Assembly: GCA_900315765.1 (NCBI GenBank)
Contig: ONAK01000047.1
Span: 1-32,653, forward strand
Reading direction: 5' to 3'
From: an uncultured Prevotella sp.
GTDB lineage: Bacteria > Bacteroidota > Bacteroidia > Bacteroidales > Bacteroidaceae
Length of the DNA stretch: 32,653 nt
Positions within the stretch are counted from its first letter, which is position 1, and the number at the start of each line of letters is the position of its first letter. The position numbers were made by a program, and so were the translations under genes. The notes under the pieces were generated by a model. It had not been told where the DNA came from and ran no database searches. It saw only the letters and a program-made list of their open reading frames with translations. This document shows, piece after piece, positions 5,067 to 13,443 of the stretch.

Positions 5067-7061
5067 ATGGGAAAAATAGAATGTAAGACTTGTGGGGTTT
5101 ATGAGCATCATCATGAGCATGAGCATGAGCATCATCATGAGCATGATACTAAGGAGCAGCTGCGGCTGATTATTATTACGGCGGTGCTGCTGGTGGGAGC
5201 GAGTGCTGTTGAGCATTGGTTGCAGCTGGAGACATGGCAGTTGTTGCTGGTTTATCTTATACCTTATATAATAATAGGGCACGACACGCTGAAAGAAGCT
5301 GTTGAGGGATTGGTACATGGCAATCCGTTTAACGAGCACTTCCTGATGAGTGTTGCCACCATCGGCGCACTGTGTATCGGTTTTCTGCCTGGGGCTGAGA
5401 CTCAGTTCCCTGAGGCGGTGTTTGTGATGCTGTTCTTCCAGGTGGGTGAGTTGTTTGAGGGCTATGCCGAGGGGAAGAGCCGCGACAGTATAGCGCACCT
5501 GATGGAGATAAAGCCCGACTCAGCTACGCTTTGGAGGAAAGATGAGAGTGGCGAGTGGAAAGAGGTTGCTGTGGCTCCTGATGAGGTGAACGTTGGGGAT
5601 ATCATCGTGATTCGTCCAGGCGAGAAGGTGCCTCTGGACGGGGTGGTGACCGAAGGAAAGAGTTCGCTGAATACAGTGGCGCTGACGGGTGAATCGCTGC
5701 CGCGCGATGTGGCTGAGGGCGACGAGGTGATATCGGGCTGCGTGAACCTGAGTGGTGTGCTGCGTGTACGTGTCACCAAACCCTATGGCGAGAGCACGGT
5801 ATCAAAGATTATCAAGCTGGTGGAGGATGCCGGCGAACATAAGTCGCAGAGCGAGACGTTTATCACCCGCTTTGCACGCATCTACACTCCGATAGTGGTG
5901 TTGGCAGCCGTAGCCCTGGCAATTGTTCCGCCGTTACTAATAGCCTTCACCCAACACCTATCACCAATCACCCTTTTCAGCACCTGGCTGTACAGGGCCT
6001 TGATGTTCCTGGTAGTGTCGTGTCCCTGTGCGCTGGTTATCAGCGTGCCCCTCACGTTCTTTGGTGGTATCGGTGGTGCATCGCGTCACGGCATCCTGAT
6101 AAAGGGGGCTAACTATATGGATGTGCTGTCGAAGATTGACACCGTGGTGTTTGACAAGACAGGAACGCTGACACACGGACAGTTTGCTGTTACGGCGGTG
6201 CATCCCGATAGCTGCGATGAGCACCATCTGTTGCACCTGGCTGCTCATGTAGAGCACTTCTCTACACACCCGATAGGTGCGGCTTTGAGGGATGCATTTC
6301 CTGACGAGGCTACCGACGGCTGTAAGGTGGACCATGTGCGCGAGGTGGCTGGTCAGGGCATCGTAGCTGCGGTTGGCGACAAAGAGGTGGCTGTGGGCAA
6401 TACGAAGCTGATGGACGCTGTGGGTGCCAAGTGGCACGATTGTCACCACACCGGCACCATCATCCATGTAGCCATCGACGGGAAATATGCCGGACATATC
6501 GTGATCAACGACCAGATAAAGGCTGACAGCGCCGAGGCCATCAAGGCGCTGAAAGAAGTGGGCGTGAAACGCACCGTGATGCTTACAGGCGACCGCAAGG
6601 AAGTGGCTGAGAACGTGGCAAAGACACTGGGTATCAATGAGTATCACGCCGAACTGCTGCCTGCCGATAAAGTTGCCCAAGTAGAACAACTATTAACCAT
6701 CACCCATCACCCATCACCTAACACCCACGTCGCCTTCGTAGGCGACGGCATCAACGATGCCCCTGTTCTGGCTCGCGCTGATGTGGGTATCGCCATGGGC
6801 GGACTGGGTAGCGATGCGGCTATCGAAGCTGCCGACGTGGTGCTGATGGATGATAAGCCTTCAAAGATTGCTACCGCCATCCGTATCGCCCGTCGCACCC
6901 TGAACATCGCCCGTCAGAATGTGTGGTTGGCCATAGGCATTAAACTGGCAGTGCTGGTATTGGCAGCAGTAGGTGTGGCTACCATGTGGATGGCAGTGTT
7001 TGCTGATGTGGGAGTAACAGTGCTGGCTGTGCTGAATGCTATGCGTGCTCTGCGCGCATAG
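5067..7061 (+). CDS. Zn2+/Cd2+-type P1B ATPase (heavy-metal exporter)
   Basis: A 664-aa inner-membrane pump that uses ATP to export soft divalent metals. The actuator TGES is at about 207-210 and the transmembrane CPC (SCPCALV) at 319-321. The phosphorylation motif DKTGTLT starts at Asp363 and GDGIND at about 559-564. The last helices carry a Lys and an ADVGVTVLAVLNAMR motif, the Asp of Zn/Cd/Pb-type (P1B-2) pumps such as ZntA/CadA. Instead of a folded HMA domain, the N-terminus has CKTC and a run of His/Glu (about 12-28), probably a metal-binding tail. Two C-rich in-frame micro-repeats lie in loops (5947-5974 and 6694-6727), the second just before GDGIND. It is transcribed alone and convergent with a tRNA gene. 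The exact metal is inferred. Confidence 0.93.
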   Translation: MGKIECKTCGVYEHHHEHEHEHHHEHDTKEQLRLIIITAVLLVGASAVEHWLQLETWQLLLVYLIPYIIIGHDTLKEAVEGLVHGNPFNEHFLMSVATIGALCIGFLPGAETQFPEAVFVMLFFQVGELFEGYAEGKSRDSIAHLMEIKPDSATLWRKDESGEWKEVAVAPDEVNVGDIIVIRPGEKVPLDGVVTEGKSSLNTVALTGESLPRDVAEGDEVISGCVNLSGVLRVRVTKPYGESTVSKIIKLVEDAGEHKSQSETFITRFARIYTPIVVLAAVALAIVPPLLIAFTQHLSPITLFSTWLYRALMFLVVSCPCALVISVPLTFFGGIGGASRHGILIKGANYMDVLSKIDTVVFDKTGTLTHGQFAVTAVHPDSCDEHHLLHLAAHVEHFSTHPIGAALRDAFPDEATDGCKVDHVREVAGQGIVAAVGDKEVAVGNTKLMDAVGAKWHDCHHTGTIIHVAIDGKYAGHIVINDQIKADSAEAIKALKEVGVKRTVMLTGDRKEVAENVAKTLGINEYHAELLPADKVAQVEQLLTITHHPSPNTHVAFVGDGINDAPVLARADVGIAMGGLGSDAAIEAADVVLMDDKPSKIATAIRIARRTLNIARQNVWLAIGIKLAVLVLAAVGVATMWMAVFADVGVTVLAVLNAMRALRA

Positions 7062-7086
7062 CTTGCGGCTTGGAAGTTTCCGGATG

Positions 7087-7158
7087 TACACCCGCACGGA
7101 ATCGAACCGTGACCAACGGAACCGGAATCCGTTATTCTATCCTTTAAACTACGGGTGC
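7087..7158 (-). tRNA. tRNA-Arg (anticodon CCG)
   Basis: A 72-nt cloverleaf on the minus strand. The acceptor GCACCCG pairs with CGGGTGT (one G-U). The D-arm follows, then anticodon stem ACGGA/TCCGT with loop TTCCGGT (anticodon CCG) and T-arm CACGG-TTCGATT-CCGTG, ending in discriminator A. CCA is not encoded. It reads CGG arginine codons. A TACTTTTG promoter box lies about 20 nt upstream (7178-7185). Confidence 0.93.
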
Positions 7159-7177
7159 GATTGCTTGAAAACGACTG

Positions 7178-7185
7178 CAAAAGTA
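7178..7185 (-). promoter_or_regulatory. -7 promoter box for tRNA-Arg
   Basis: TACTTTTG on the minus strand lies 19 nt before the mature tRNA 5' end, so the primary transcript would carry a short 5' leader. Confidence 0.6.
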
Positions 7186-7190
7186 CAAAT

Positions 7191-7226
7191 TATAATTGAT
7201 AATTGACAATTGATAATTGATAATTA
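7191..7226. repeat. ATAATTG tandem repeat
   Basis: About four units of (A)TAATTG / ACAATTG in the gap between the divergent tRNA-Arg and asnA. It is one of several short tandem fillers in this genome. Confidence 0.6.
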
Positions 7227-7336
7227 GGATTTGTTAACGAGTGAGGCAAATATGCAATTTGTTAGTAAAAATCAAATATTTTGTGTCAGAATGCAAAAAT
7301 ATTTGGGTTTTTGCTTGCATTTTAATAATAAATGTG

Positions 7337-7344
7337 TACCTTTG
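7337..7344 (+). promoter_or_regulatory. -7 promoter box for asnA
   Basis: TACCTTTG ends 27 nt before the asnA ATG. A TTTG at 7310-7313 is 23 nt upstream, slightly beyond the usual spacing. Confidence 0.6.
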
Positions 7345-7371
7345 CACGCAATTTAAGCATAAACTGATTAT

Positions 7372-8409
7372 ATGGGACAAGTAATTAAGCCTGTGATGTA
7401 TGAGCCGTTGCTGGATATGAAGCAGACGGAACAGGGTATAAAACTGATAAAGGAGTTCTTCCAACAGAACTTATCGACAGAACTGAGATTGCGCCGTGTG
7501 ACGGCACCACTCTTTGTACTGAAAGGACTTGGTATTAACGACGATCTGAATGGTGTGGAGCGCCCCGTGAGCTTCCCGATTAAGGATCTGGGTGATGCCA
7601 AGGCCGAGGTGGTGCACTCGCTGGCCAAATGGAAGAGACTGAGTCTGGCAGAATATCACATAGAGCCTGGCTATGGCATCTATACAGATATGAACGCGAT
7701 ACGTGCCGACGAGGAGTTGGACAACCTCCACTCGCTGTATGTTGACCAGTGGGACTGGGAGGCCGTGATTCGTAAAGAAGACCGTACGCTGGCATTCCTG
7801 AAGAATATTGTGGAGCGTATCTATGCCGCTATTCGTCGTACGGAATACCTTACCTGCGAGACTTATCCGCAGATTAAGCCATTCCTGCCCGAGAAGATTC
7901 ACTTTATACATGCTGAGGAACTGTTGCAGATGTATCCCGACAAATCGCCCAAAGAGCGTGAGGACGCCATCTGTGAGAAGTACGGAGCTGTATTTATCAT
8001 CGGTATCGGTGGTAAGCTGAGCAACGGTGAGAAGCACGACGGGCGTGCGCCAGACTACGACGACTGGAGCACCATTGCTGAGGACGGACGCGCCGGACTG
8101 AATGGCGATATCCTGATTTGGTATCCTGTGCTGGGGCGCAGTTTCGAGTTGTCGAGCATGGGTATCCGTGTGGATAAGGAGAGCTTGTTGCGCCAGTTGG
8201 AGATTGAAGGTAAGGAAGAGCGCAAGGAGCTTTACTTCCACCAGCAGCTGCTGAATGATAAGTTGCCACTCTCTATCGGTGGCGGTATCGGTCAGAGCCG
8301 TCTCTGTATGGTGTTGCTGCACAAAGGACACATCGGCGAAATTCAGGCTTCAATCTGGCCTGAGGACATGAGAAAAGAGTGCAAAGCGCTTGGCATGAAC
8401 CTGATATAA
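7372..8409 (+). CDS. asnA: aspartate-ammonia ligase (asparagine synthetase A)
   Basis: A 345-aa cytosolic enzyme that makes asparagine from aspartate, ammonia and ATP, releasing AMP and pyrophosphate. The length is typical of AsnA (about 330-345). Family signatures run throughout: the N-terminal TELRLRRVTAPLFV, LNGVERPVSFPIKDL, the LAKWKRLSLAEY segment, AIRADEELDNLHSLYVDQWDWE, and the C-terminal GGGIGQSRLCM and IQASIWPEDM, which belong to the class II aminoacyl-tRNA-synthetase-like catalytic core. It is ammonia-dependent and has no glutaminase domain. It has its own promoter and is followed by an inverted repeat with a T-rich tail, so it is probably monocistronic. No AsnC-type regulator gene is adjacent. 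Confidence 0.97.
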   Translation: MGQVIKPVMYEPLLDMKQTEQGIKLIKEFFQQNLSTELRLRRVTAPLFVLKGLGINDDLNGVERPVSFPIKDLGDAKAEVVHSLAKWKRLSLAEYHIEPGYGIYTDMNAIRADEELDNLHSLYVDQWDWEAVIRKEDRTLAFLKNIVERIYAAIRRTEYLTCETYPQIKPFLPEKIHFIHAEELLQMYPDKSPKEREDAICEKYGAVFIIGIGGKLSNGEKHDGRAPDYDDWSTIAEDGRAGLNGDILIWYPVLGRSFELSSMGIRVDKESLLRQLEIEGKEERKELYFHQQLLNDKLPLSIGGGIGQSRLCMVLLHKGHIGEIQASIWPEDMRKECKALGMNLI

Positions 8410-8433
8410 TAATTGACCTATCATATTTTTAAC

Positions 8434-8486
8434 ACGGATTAATCTAAATTTTCAATAAGAAATCGAGGTTAATCCGTTTTCTTTTT
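8434..8486 (+). terminator. possible terminator after asnA
   Basis: ACGGATTAA (8434-8442) and TTAATCCGT (8469-8477) are perfectly complementary, with a 26-nt loop and then TTTCTTTTT. The loop is long, so termination strength is uncertain. The next promoter box follows immediately. Confidence 0.4.
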
Positions 8487-8487
8487 G

Positions 8488-8495
8488 TACCTTTG
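8488..8495 (+). promoter_or_regulatory. -7 promoter box for IMP cyclohydrolase-mre operon
   Basis: TACCTTTG lies 42 nt before the ATG at 8538. No other promoter box is seen before mreB, so it may drive the whole mre-rodA run. Confidence 0.6.
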
Positions 8496-8537
8496 CAGCC
8501 AAATTTGAATTTTATTATAACGTTATAACAAGAGAAA

Positions 8538-9140
8538 ATGGCTGAAAGTAAGAAAATTAAGACCGCTTTGGTGAGTGTTTTCCACAAGGACGGACTGGAT
8601 GAGCTTTTGAAGAAATTGAATGATGAAGGCGTTAAGTTCCTGTCAACCGGTGGTACACAGCAGTTTATTGAGTCACTCGGCTACGAGTGTCAGAAGGTAG
8701 AGGATGTTACAACCTACCCATCAATTCTGGGTGGACGTGTAAAGACTCTGCACCCAAAAGTGTTTGGAGGTATTCTGGGACGTCGTGACAATGAGGGCGA
8801 TCAGGAGCAGATGAAGAAGTATGAGATTCCTGAGATCGACCTGGTTATCGTAGACCTTTATCCATTTGAGCAGACCGTGGCCAGTGGCGCCAGCGAGGCC
8901 GACATCATTGAGAAGATAGATATCGGCGGTATCTCTCTGATCCGTGCCGGAGCCAAGAACTTCAAGGATGTGGTTATCGTGCCAAGCAAGGCTGAGTACA
9001 GCGTGCTGCTCGACATTCTGAACAAGAAGGGCGCTCAGACCGATATCGAGGATCGTCGCATGTTTGCAACTCGCGCTTTCGGCGTAAGCAGTCACTACGA
9101 TACAGCTATCAACGCCTGGTTCGTGAAAACCGCAAAGTAA
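8538..9140 (+). CDS. stand-alone IMP cyclohydrolase (N-terminal half of PurH)
   Basis: This 200-aa protein covers only the MGS-like IMP cyclohydrolase domain of PurH, which closes FAICAR to IMP in the last purine step. Visible signatures are KTALVSVFHKDGLDEL, FLSTGGTQQFIE, YPSILGGRVKTLHPK, DLVIVDLYPFE and EKIDIGGISLIRAGAKN. Bifunctional PurH is about 510 aa and carries a C-terminal AICAR transformylase domain; here the frame stops cleanly and mreB begins 34 nt later. There is no frameshifted remainder. The transformylase must be elsewhere in the genome, either as a separate protein or as a second full PurH. Leading the cell-shape operon, it may tie purine status to wall growth only by co-transcription. 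Confidence 0.9.
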   Translation: MAESKKIKTALVSVFHKDGLDELLKKLNDEGVKFLSTGGTQQFIESLGYECQKVEDVTTYPSILGGRVKTLHPKVFGGILGRRDNEGDQEQMKKYEIPEIDLVIVDLYPFEQTVASGASEADIIEKIDIGGISLIRAGAKNFKDVVIVPSKAEYSVLLDILNKKGAQTDIEDRRMFATRAFGVSSHYDTAINAWFVKTAK

Positions 9141-9174
9141 TAGTCAAATTGTAAATAGTCAAATAGTACAATAG
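9141..9174. repeat. ATAGTCAAAT short repeat before mreB
   Basis: Three degenerate units of (A)TAGTCAAAT / TAGTACAAT fill the gap between the IMP cyclohydrolase stop and the mreB ATG. They stand where a ribosome-binding site would be. Confidence 0.5.
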
Positions 9175-10197
9175 ATGGGATTTTTTAGTTTCGTACAGGA
9201 AATAGCAATGGACCTTGGTACTGCCAACACCATTATCATCAGCGATGATAAGATTGTGGTTGACGAGCCATCGGTTGTTGCTCTGGATCGCCGTACCGAC
9301 AAGATGATTGCCGTTGGTAACGAGGCGAAGATGATGTATGAGAAGACTCACGAGAATATTCGTACCATTCGCCCGCTGCGTGATGGTGTGATTGCCGACT
9401 TCTCTGCTTGCGAGCAGATGATGCGTGGTCTTATTAAGATGGTTCACACTGGTAGCCGTCTGTTCTCACCTTCACTGCGCATGGTGATTGGTGTTCCTTC
9501 AGGTTCTACCGAAGTAGAGCTGCGTGCCGTTCGCGACTCAGCCGAGCATGCCGACGGCCGTGACGTCTACCTGATTTTCGAGCCTATGGCTGCTGCTATC
9601 GGTATCGGTATCGATGTAGAGGCACCAGAGGGTAACATGATTGTTGATATCGGTGGTGGTTCTACCGAGATTGCTGTGATTTCACTGGGTGGTATCGTAT
9701 CAAATAACTCTATACGTACTGCCGGCGATGATTTGACAGCTGATATCCAGGAATATATGTATCGCCAGCACAACGTGAAGGTTAGTGAGCGTATGGCTGA
9801 GCGTATCAAGATTAATGTAGGTTCGGCTCTTACCGACCTTGGCGACGATGCTCCTGAGGACTTCGTGGTTCACGGACCAAACCGTATCACAGCCCTGCCT
9901 ATGGAGGTGCCTGTATGCTACCAGGAGATTGCCCACTGTCTGGACAAGACCGTAGCAAAGATTGAGAACGCTGTGCTCTCTGCACTCGAGAACACACCAC
10001 CAGAGCTGTATGCCGATATCGTGAAGAACGGTATCTACCTGTCGGGTGGTGGCGCCTTGCTGCGTGGTCTCGACAAGCGTCTCACCGATAAGATGCACAT
10101 TCCATTCCACGTGCCCGAGGATCCCCTCCACAGCGTGGCAAAGGGTGCCGGCATCGCACTGAAGAACATTGATCGTTTCAATTTCTTGATGAGATAA
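9175..10197 (+). CDS. mreB: rod shape-determining actin homologue MreB
   Basis: A 340-aa bacterial actin that forms membrane-associated filaments guiding side-wall peptidoglycan synthesis. The phosphate-1 loop DLGTANTII is near residue 13. The second phosphate loop DIGGGSTEIAVI is at about 161-172, and the adenosine-binding YLSGGGALLRGLDK is near 288. The N-terminal GFFSFVQE resembles the amphipathic membrane-binding start of MreB proteins. The length matches the family (about 335-347). It is the second gene of the IMP cyclohydrolase-mreBCD-mrdA-rodA run, with mreC starting 11 nt after it, the usual Bacteroidales elongasome order. Confidence 0.97.
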   Translation: MGFFSFVQEIAMDLGTANTIIISDDKIVVDEPSVVALDRRTDKMIAVGNEAKMMYEKTHENIRTIRPLRDGVIADFSACEQMMRGLIKMVHTGSRLFSPSLRMVIGVPSGSTEVELRAVRDSAEHADGRDVYLIFEPMAAAIGIGIDVEAPEGNMIVDIGGGSTEIAVISLGGIVSNNSIRTAGDDLTADIQEYMYRQHNVKVSERMAERIKINVGSALTDLGDDAPEDFVVHGPNRITALPMEVPVCYQEIAHCLDKTVAKIENAVLSALENTPPELYADIVKNGIYLSGGGALLRGLDKRLTDKMHIPFHVPEDPLHSVAKGAGIALKNIDRFNFLMR

Positions 10198-10208
10198 AGA
10201 AATAGGGA

Positions 10209-11078
10209 ATGCGCAACCTGCTGGATTTCCTTTACAAGTATCACCACTGGCTAGTTTTCATACTTTTGGAAGTAGTCAGTGTTGTTCTGTTGTTTCAGTA
10301 CAACAGCTATCAGGGCAGTGTGTGGTTCTCAAGCGCCAGCGCCGTGGCCGGAAAGGTGTACGAGTTGGAGAGCAAGATGACTGCATACCTCTCGATGGCC
10401 AAGGAGAACGAGGAACTCACCATGCGTAACCTCTATCAGGAGCGTCAGCTCGACCAGTTGCGCCGCTTGTATGCCGAGGCAACCAAGGATACAACGGATG
10501 CCGAACTGAAAGAGCTTGAATTCCTGAGTCAGTATAAGCTGATACCAGCCAAGGTGGTTGAAAACTCTATACACAAACTTGAGAACCTGATTACCATCGA
10601 TAAGGGTCGCAAGGACGGTGTAGAACCCGATATGGGTGTGGCTTGCGGTAACGGTGTGGTAGGTGTGGTTTATCTGGTTAGCGAGAACTACTCGGTAGTT
10701 ATCTCGGCCCTGAACGCTGCCTCATCGCGCATCAGCTGTGCCATCCGTGGTCGTGGATATTTTGGCTATCTGCACTGGTATGGAGGCGACCCGTCGGTGG
10801 CCTATGTGGAGGATGTGCCCCGTCATGCTAAGTTCAAACTTGGCGAGTGGATGGTAACCAGCGGATTCTCGAGCATCTTCCCCTCGGGTGTTCAGGTGGG
10901 AAAGATTGAGCAGGTTTACAATTCGAGCGACGGACTGTCGTATAAGCTCAAGGTGCGCCTGAGTACCGACTTTGGCAATGTGCGCGATGTGGTGGTTATC
11001 AGCGATAAGAGTATAGCCGAACGCGCCGCACTGATGCAGGCTGCACGCGACTCGATTAGTTTCAAACAGCGTCAATAG
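10209..11078 (+). CDS. mreC: rod shape-determining protein MreC
   Basis: A 289-aa bitopic inner-membrane protein with a periplasmic domain that links MreB filaments to PBP2/RodA. It begins MRNLLDFLYKYHHWLVFILL. The transmembrane helix is at about 14-33, followed by a coiled coil (about 48-100, KENEELTMRNLYQERQLDQL). The beta-rich MreC core contains NLITIDKGRKDGVEPDMGV, GVVGVVYLVSENYSVV and GYFGYLHWYGGDP. The GRKDGV-type segment is characteristic. It sits between mreB and mreD with gaps of 11 and 8 nt. Confidence 0.95.
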   Translation: MRNLLDFLYKYHHWLVFILLEVVSVVLLFQYNSYQGSVWFSSASAVAGKVYELESKMTAYLSMAKENEELTMRNLYQERQLDQLRRLYAEATKDTTDAELKELEFLSQYKLIPAKVVENSIHKLENLITIDKGRKDGVEPDMGVACGNGVVGVVYLVSENYSVVISALNAASSRISCAIRGRGYFGYLHWYGGDPSVAYVEDVPRHAKFKLGEWMVTSGFSSIFPSGVQVGKIEQVYNSSDGLSYKLKVRLSTDFGNVRDVVVISDKSIAERAALMQAARDSISFKQRQ

Positions 11079-11086
11079 TTAAGAAG

Positions 11087-11587
11087 ATGAAGATAGAACT
11101 GGTAAACCGATTGGTGATGTTCCTTTCACTGCTTGTGGCTCAGGTGCTGATCTTGAACCATGTGCACTTTCTGGGCGTTGGCACACCGCTGCTCTACGTC
11201 TACTTTGCCATCACCTTCCGCCGCAACTTCCCCAAATGGCTTGTGCTGGTGTCATGTTTCCTGTTGGGACTGCTTATCGACATCTTCTCGAACACCCCCG
11301 GCTTGGCTTCGAGTGTGATGACCATTGCCGGACTGGCACAATGCTACCTGATGAATCTGATTGCTCCGCGCGATTCGGCCGAAGACCTTGCTGCCTCGAT
11401 CAAGACACTGGGATTCAGTAAGTTTGCTACGCTAAGCGGATTCATTACAGTTTTGTATTGTATCCTGTTTTTTGCTATCGAGGCATTTAATTTCTTTGAT
11501 ATATTGATGTGGTTGGCGCGTTCGCTGGTGAGTGCCGTGCTAACCATGGTGCTGATATTAGCGATTGAAAGTGTGAGAAGCAGGTGA
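11087..11587 (+). CDS. mreD: rod shape-determining protein MreD
   Basis: A 166-aa polytopic inner-membrane protein with about five helices, including LVMFLSLLVAQVLILNHVHF, TPLLYVYFAITF, WLVLVSCFLLGLLIDIFSNT and the C-terminal SLVSAVLTMVLILAIESV. The GLLIDIFSNTPGLASS segment is the conserved part of MreD. It is a component of the Rod complex. Its stop overlaps the GTG start of mrdA by 4 nt (GTGA), so translation of the two is probably coupled. Confidence 0.92.
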   Translation: MKIELVNRLVMFLSLLVAQVLILNHVHFLGVGTPLLYVYFAITFRRNFPKWLVLVSCFLLGLLIDIFSNTPGLASSVMTIAGLAQCYLMNLIAPRDSAEDLAASIKTLGFSKFATLSGFITVLYCILFFAIEAFNFFDILMWLARSLVSAVLTMVLILAIESVRSR

Positions 11588-13443
11588 AGCAGAAGGATTA
11601 CGATCTTGAATACCGCAAATATGTGATTGGTGGAGTGGCCGCATTGATTGTGTTCATCTACATCGTGCGTCTCTTTACGCTTCAGATTACCAGCGACGAC
11701 TACAAGAAAAGTGCCGACTCAAACGCTTTCCTTAAGAAGATAGAATACCCATCGCGCGGTGCCATCATGGACCGTACGGGAAAGCTGATGGTTTACAATC
11801 AGCCTTCGTACGATATTATGGTGGTGATGAACGAGATGAAGGATCGCCTTGATACCCTGGATTTCTGTGAGGCTCTGGGTATCACGCGTGAAGAGTTCGA
11901 CCGCCGAATGGCTACGATGAAAGACCGCAATAAGAATCCTGGTTATTCACGATTTACCGAGCAGCTGTTCCTGAGTCAGCTGAGCGATAAAGACTTCAGC
12001 GTGTTCCAAGAGAAGATGTACCGTTTCCCCGGTTTCTACATCCAGAAGCGTAGTGTGCGCCAATATACCTATAATATGGGTGCTCATGTGCTGGGTGATG
12101 TGGCTGAGGTATCGCCAGCCGATATTGAGGAGGATGACTACTACCAGCCCGGCGACTATATCGGAAAGCTGGGTATTGAGCGCTCTTACGAGAAGCAGTT
12201 GCGCGGACAGAAGGGTATACAGATATTGCTGCGCGATGCCCACGGGCGTGTGCAGGGCCGCTATCAGAACGGTGCCCTCGACCAGCGAGCCATTCCCGGC
12301 AAGAACCTCACGCTTGGTATCGATGCTGAGCTGCAGGCACTGGGCGAGCGACTGATGGAGGGTAAGATAGGTGCTATCGTGGCTATCGAACCTGCCACGG
12401 GTGAGGTGCTGTGTATGGTTTCGTCGCCTACGTATGATCCACGACAGATGGTGGGACGTATGCGTAGTAAGAACCATCATGCCTTGCAGCAGGATGTGTG
12501 GAAACCCCTGTTGAACCGTGCCATCATGGGACAGTATCCGCCTGGCTCAACGTTCAAGACCACTCAGGGACTGACGTTTATGACCGAGGGAATCATCAAC
12601 TCGCACACCATGTATCCTTGTGCTCACGGATTCAACTTCAGGGGCTTGCACGTAGGCTGTCACGGTCATGCTGCACCACTGCCACTGGTGCCCGCGCTGA
12701 GTACATCGTGCAATGGATACTTCTGTTGGGGACTTTATCACATGATCAACACCAACATCAGTAAATACGGTTCTGTTCAGAACGCCATGAATACCTGGCG
12801 CGACTATATGGTATCGATGGGATTCGGATACCGTCTGGGTATCGACCTGCCTGGCGAGAAACGCGGACTGATACCTAACGCCATGTTCTACGATAAGGCT
12901 TATAAGGGTTCGTGGAACGGACTTACCGTTATATCAATCGCCATCGGACAGGGTGAGGTTAACGCCACACCGCTGCAGATAGCTAACCTTGGCGCTACAA
13001 TAGCCAATCGCGGCTACTACTATGTGCCTCACGTAGTGAAACAGGTTCAGGGCGAGCCGCTCGACACCGCTTTCACACGCAAGCACTATACCAAGGCCAG
13101 TCGGGAGGCTTACGACTATGTGGTGCAGGGCATGCGCTCATCAGTGCTTGGTGGTACTTGTCACGAGTTGAGCAAATACGATTTTATGGCATGCGGAAAG
13201 ACGGGTACCGCCCAGAACCGCGGTCATGACCACTCGGTGTTCATGGGATTTGCACCTATGGACAATCCGAAGATTGCCGTTGCCGTTTATGTTGAGAACG
13301 GTGGATGGGGTGCCACCTATGGTGTGCCCATCGGCGGCTTGATTATGGAGAAATACTTGAAAGGAAAACTATCTGAGGCCAGCGAGGCTAAGGCCCGCGG
13401 TATTCAGGAACGCAGAATAGCTTATGGCGCAGGTGATAGGTAA
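11584..13443 (+). CDS. mrdA: penicillin-binding protein 2 (class B transpeptidase)
   Basis: A 619-aa periplasmic transpeptidase anchored by one N-terminal helix (about 14-32). It cross-links peptidoglycan during elongation as the partner of RodA. The N-terminal pedestal contains YPSRGAIMDRTGKLM. Catalytic motifs are SxxK in PPGSTFKTT (Ser322/Lys325), SxN as SCN (about 375-377) and KTG in CGKTGTAQ (Lys539). It begins with GTG at 11584, overlapping the mreD stop by 4 nt, which supports this start. It overlaps rodA by 20 nt. The length is typical of PBP2 in Bacteroidetes. Beta-lactams of the amdinocillin type target this family. Confidence 0.96.
   Translation: MKQKDYDLEYRKYVIGGVAALIVFIYIVRLFTLQITSDDYKKSADSNAFLKKIEYPSRGAIMDRTGKLMVYNQPSYDIMVVMNEMKDRLDTLDFCEALGITREEFDRRMATMKDRNKNPGYSRFTEQLFLSQLSDKDFSVFQEKMYRFPGFYIQKRSVRQYTYNMGAHVLGDVAEVSPADIEEDDYYQPGDYIGKLGIERSYEKQLRGQKGIQILLRDAHGRVQGRYQNGALDQRAIPGKNLTLGIDAELQALGERLMEGKIGAIVAIEPATGEVLCMVSSPTYDPRQMVGRMRSKNHHALQQDVWKPLLNRAIMGQYPPGSTFKTTQGLTFMTEGIINSHTMYPCAHGFNFRGLHVGCHGHAAPLPLVPALSTSCNGYFCWGLYHMINTNISKYGSVQNAMNTWRDYMVSMGFGYRLGIDLPGEKRGLIPNAMFYDKAYKGSWNGLTVISIAIGQGEVNATPLQIANLGATIANRGYYYVPHVVKQVQGEPLDTAFTRKHYTKASREAYDYVVQGMRSSVLGGTCHELSKYDFMACGKTGTAQNRGHDHSVFMGFAPMDNPKIAVAVYVENGGWGATYGVPIGGLIMEKYLKGKLSEASEAKARGIQERRIAYGAGDR

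Noticed and set aside
5961-6689. 242-aa minus-strand ORF
   Set aside because: It is a shadow of the P-type ATPase, whose catalytic motifs are all in the plus frame.
9100-9174. frameshift hiding the second half of PurH
   Set aside because: Only 34 nt separate the stop from the mreB ATG, and no transformylase motif appears in other frames.
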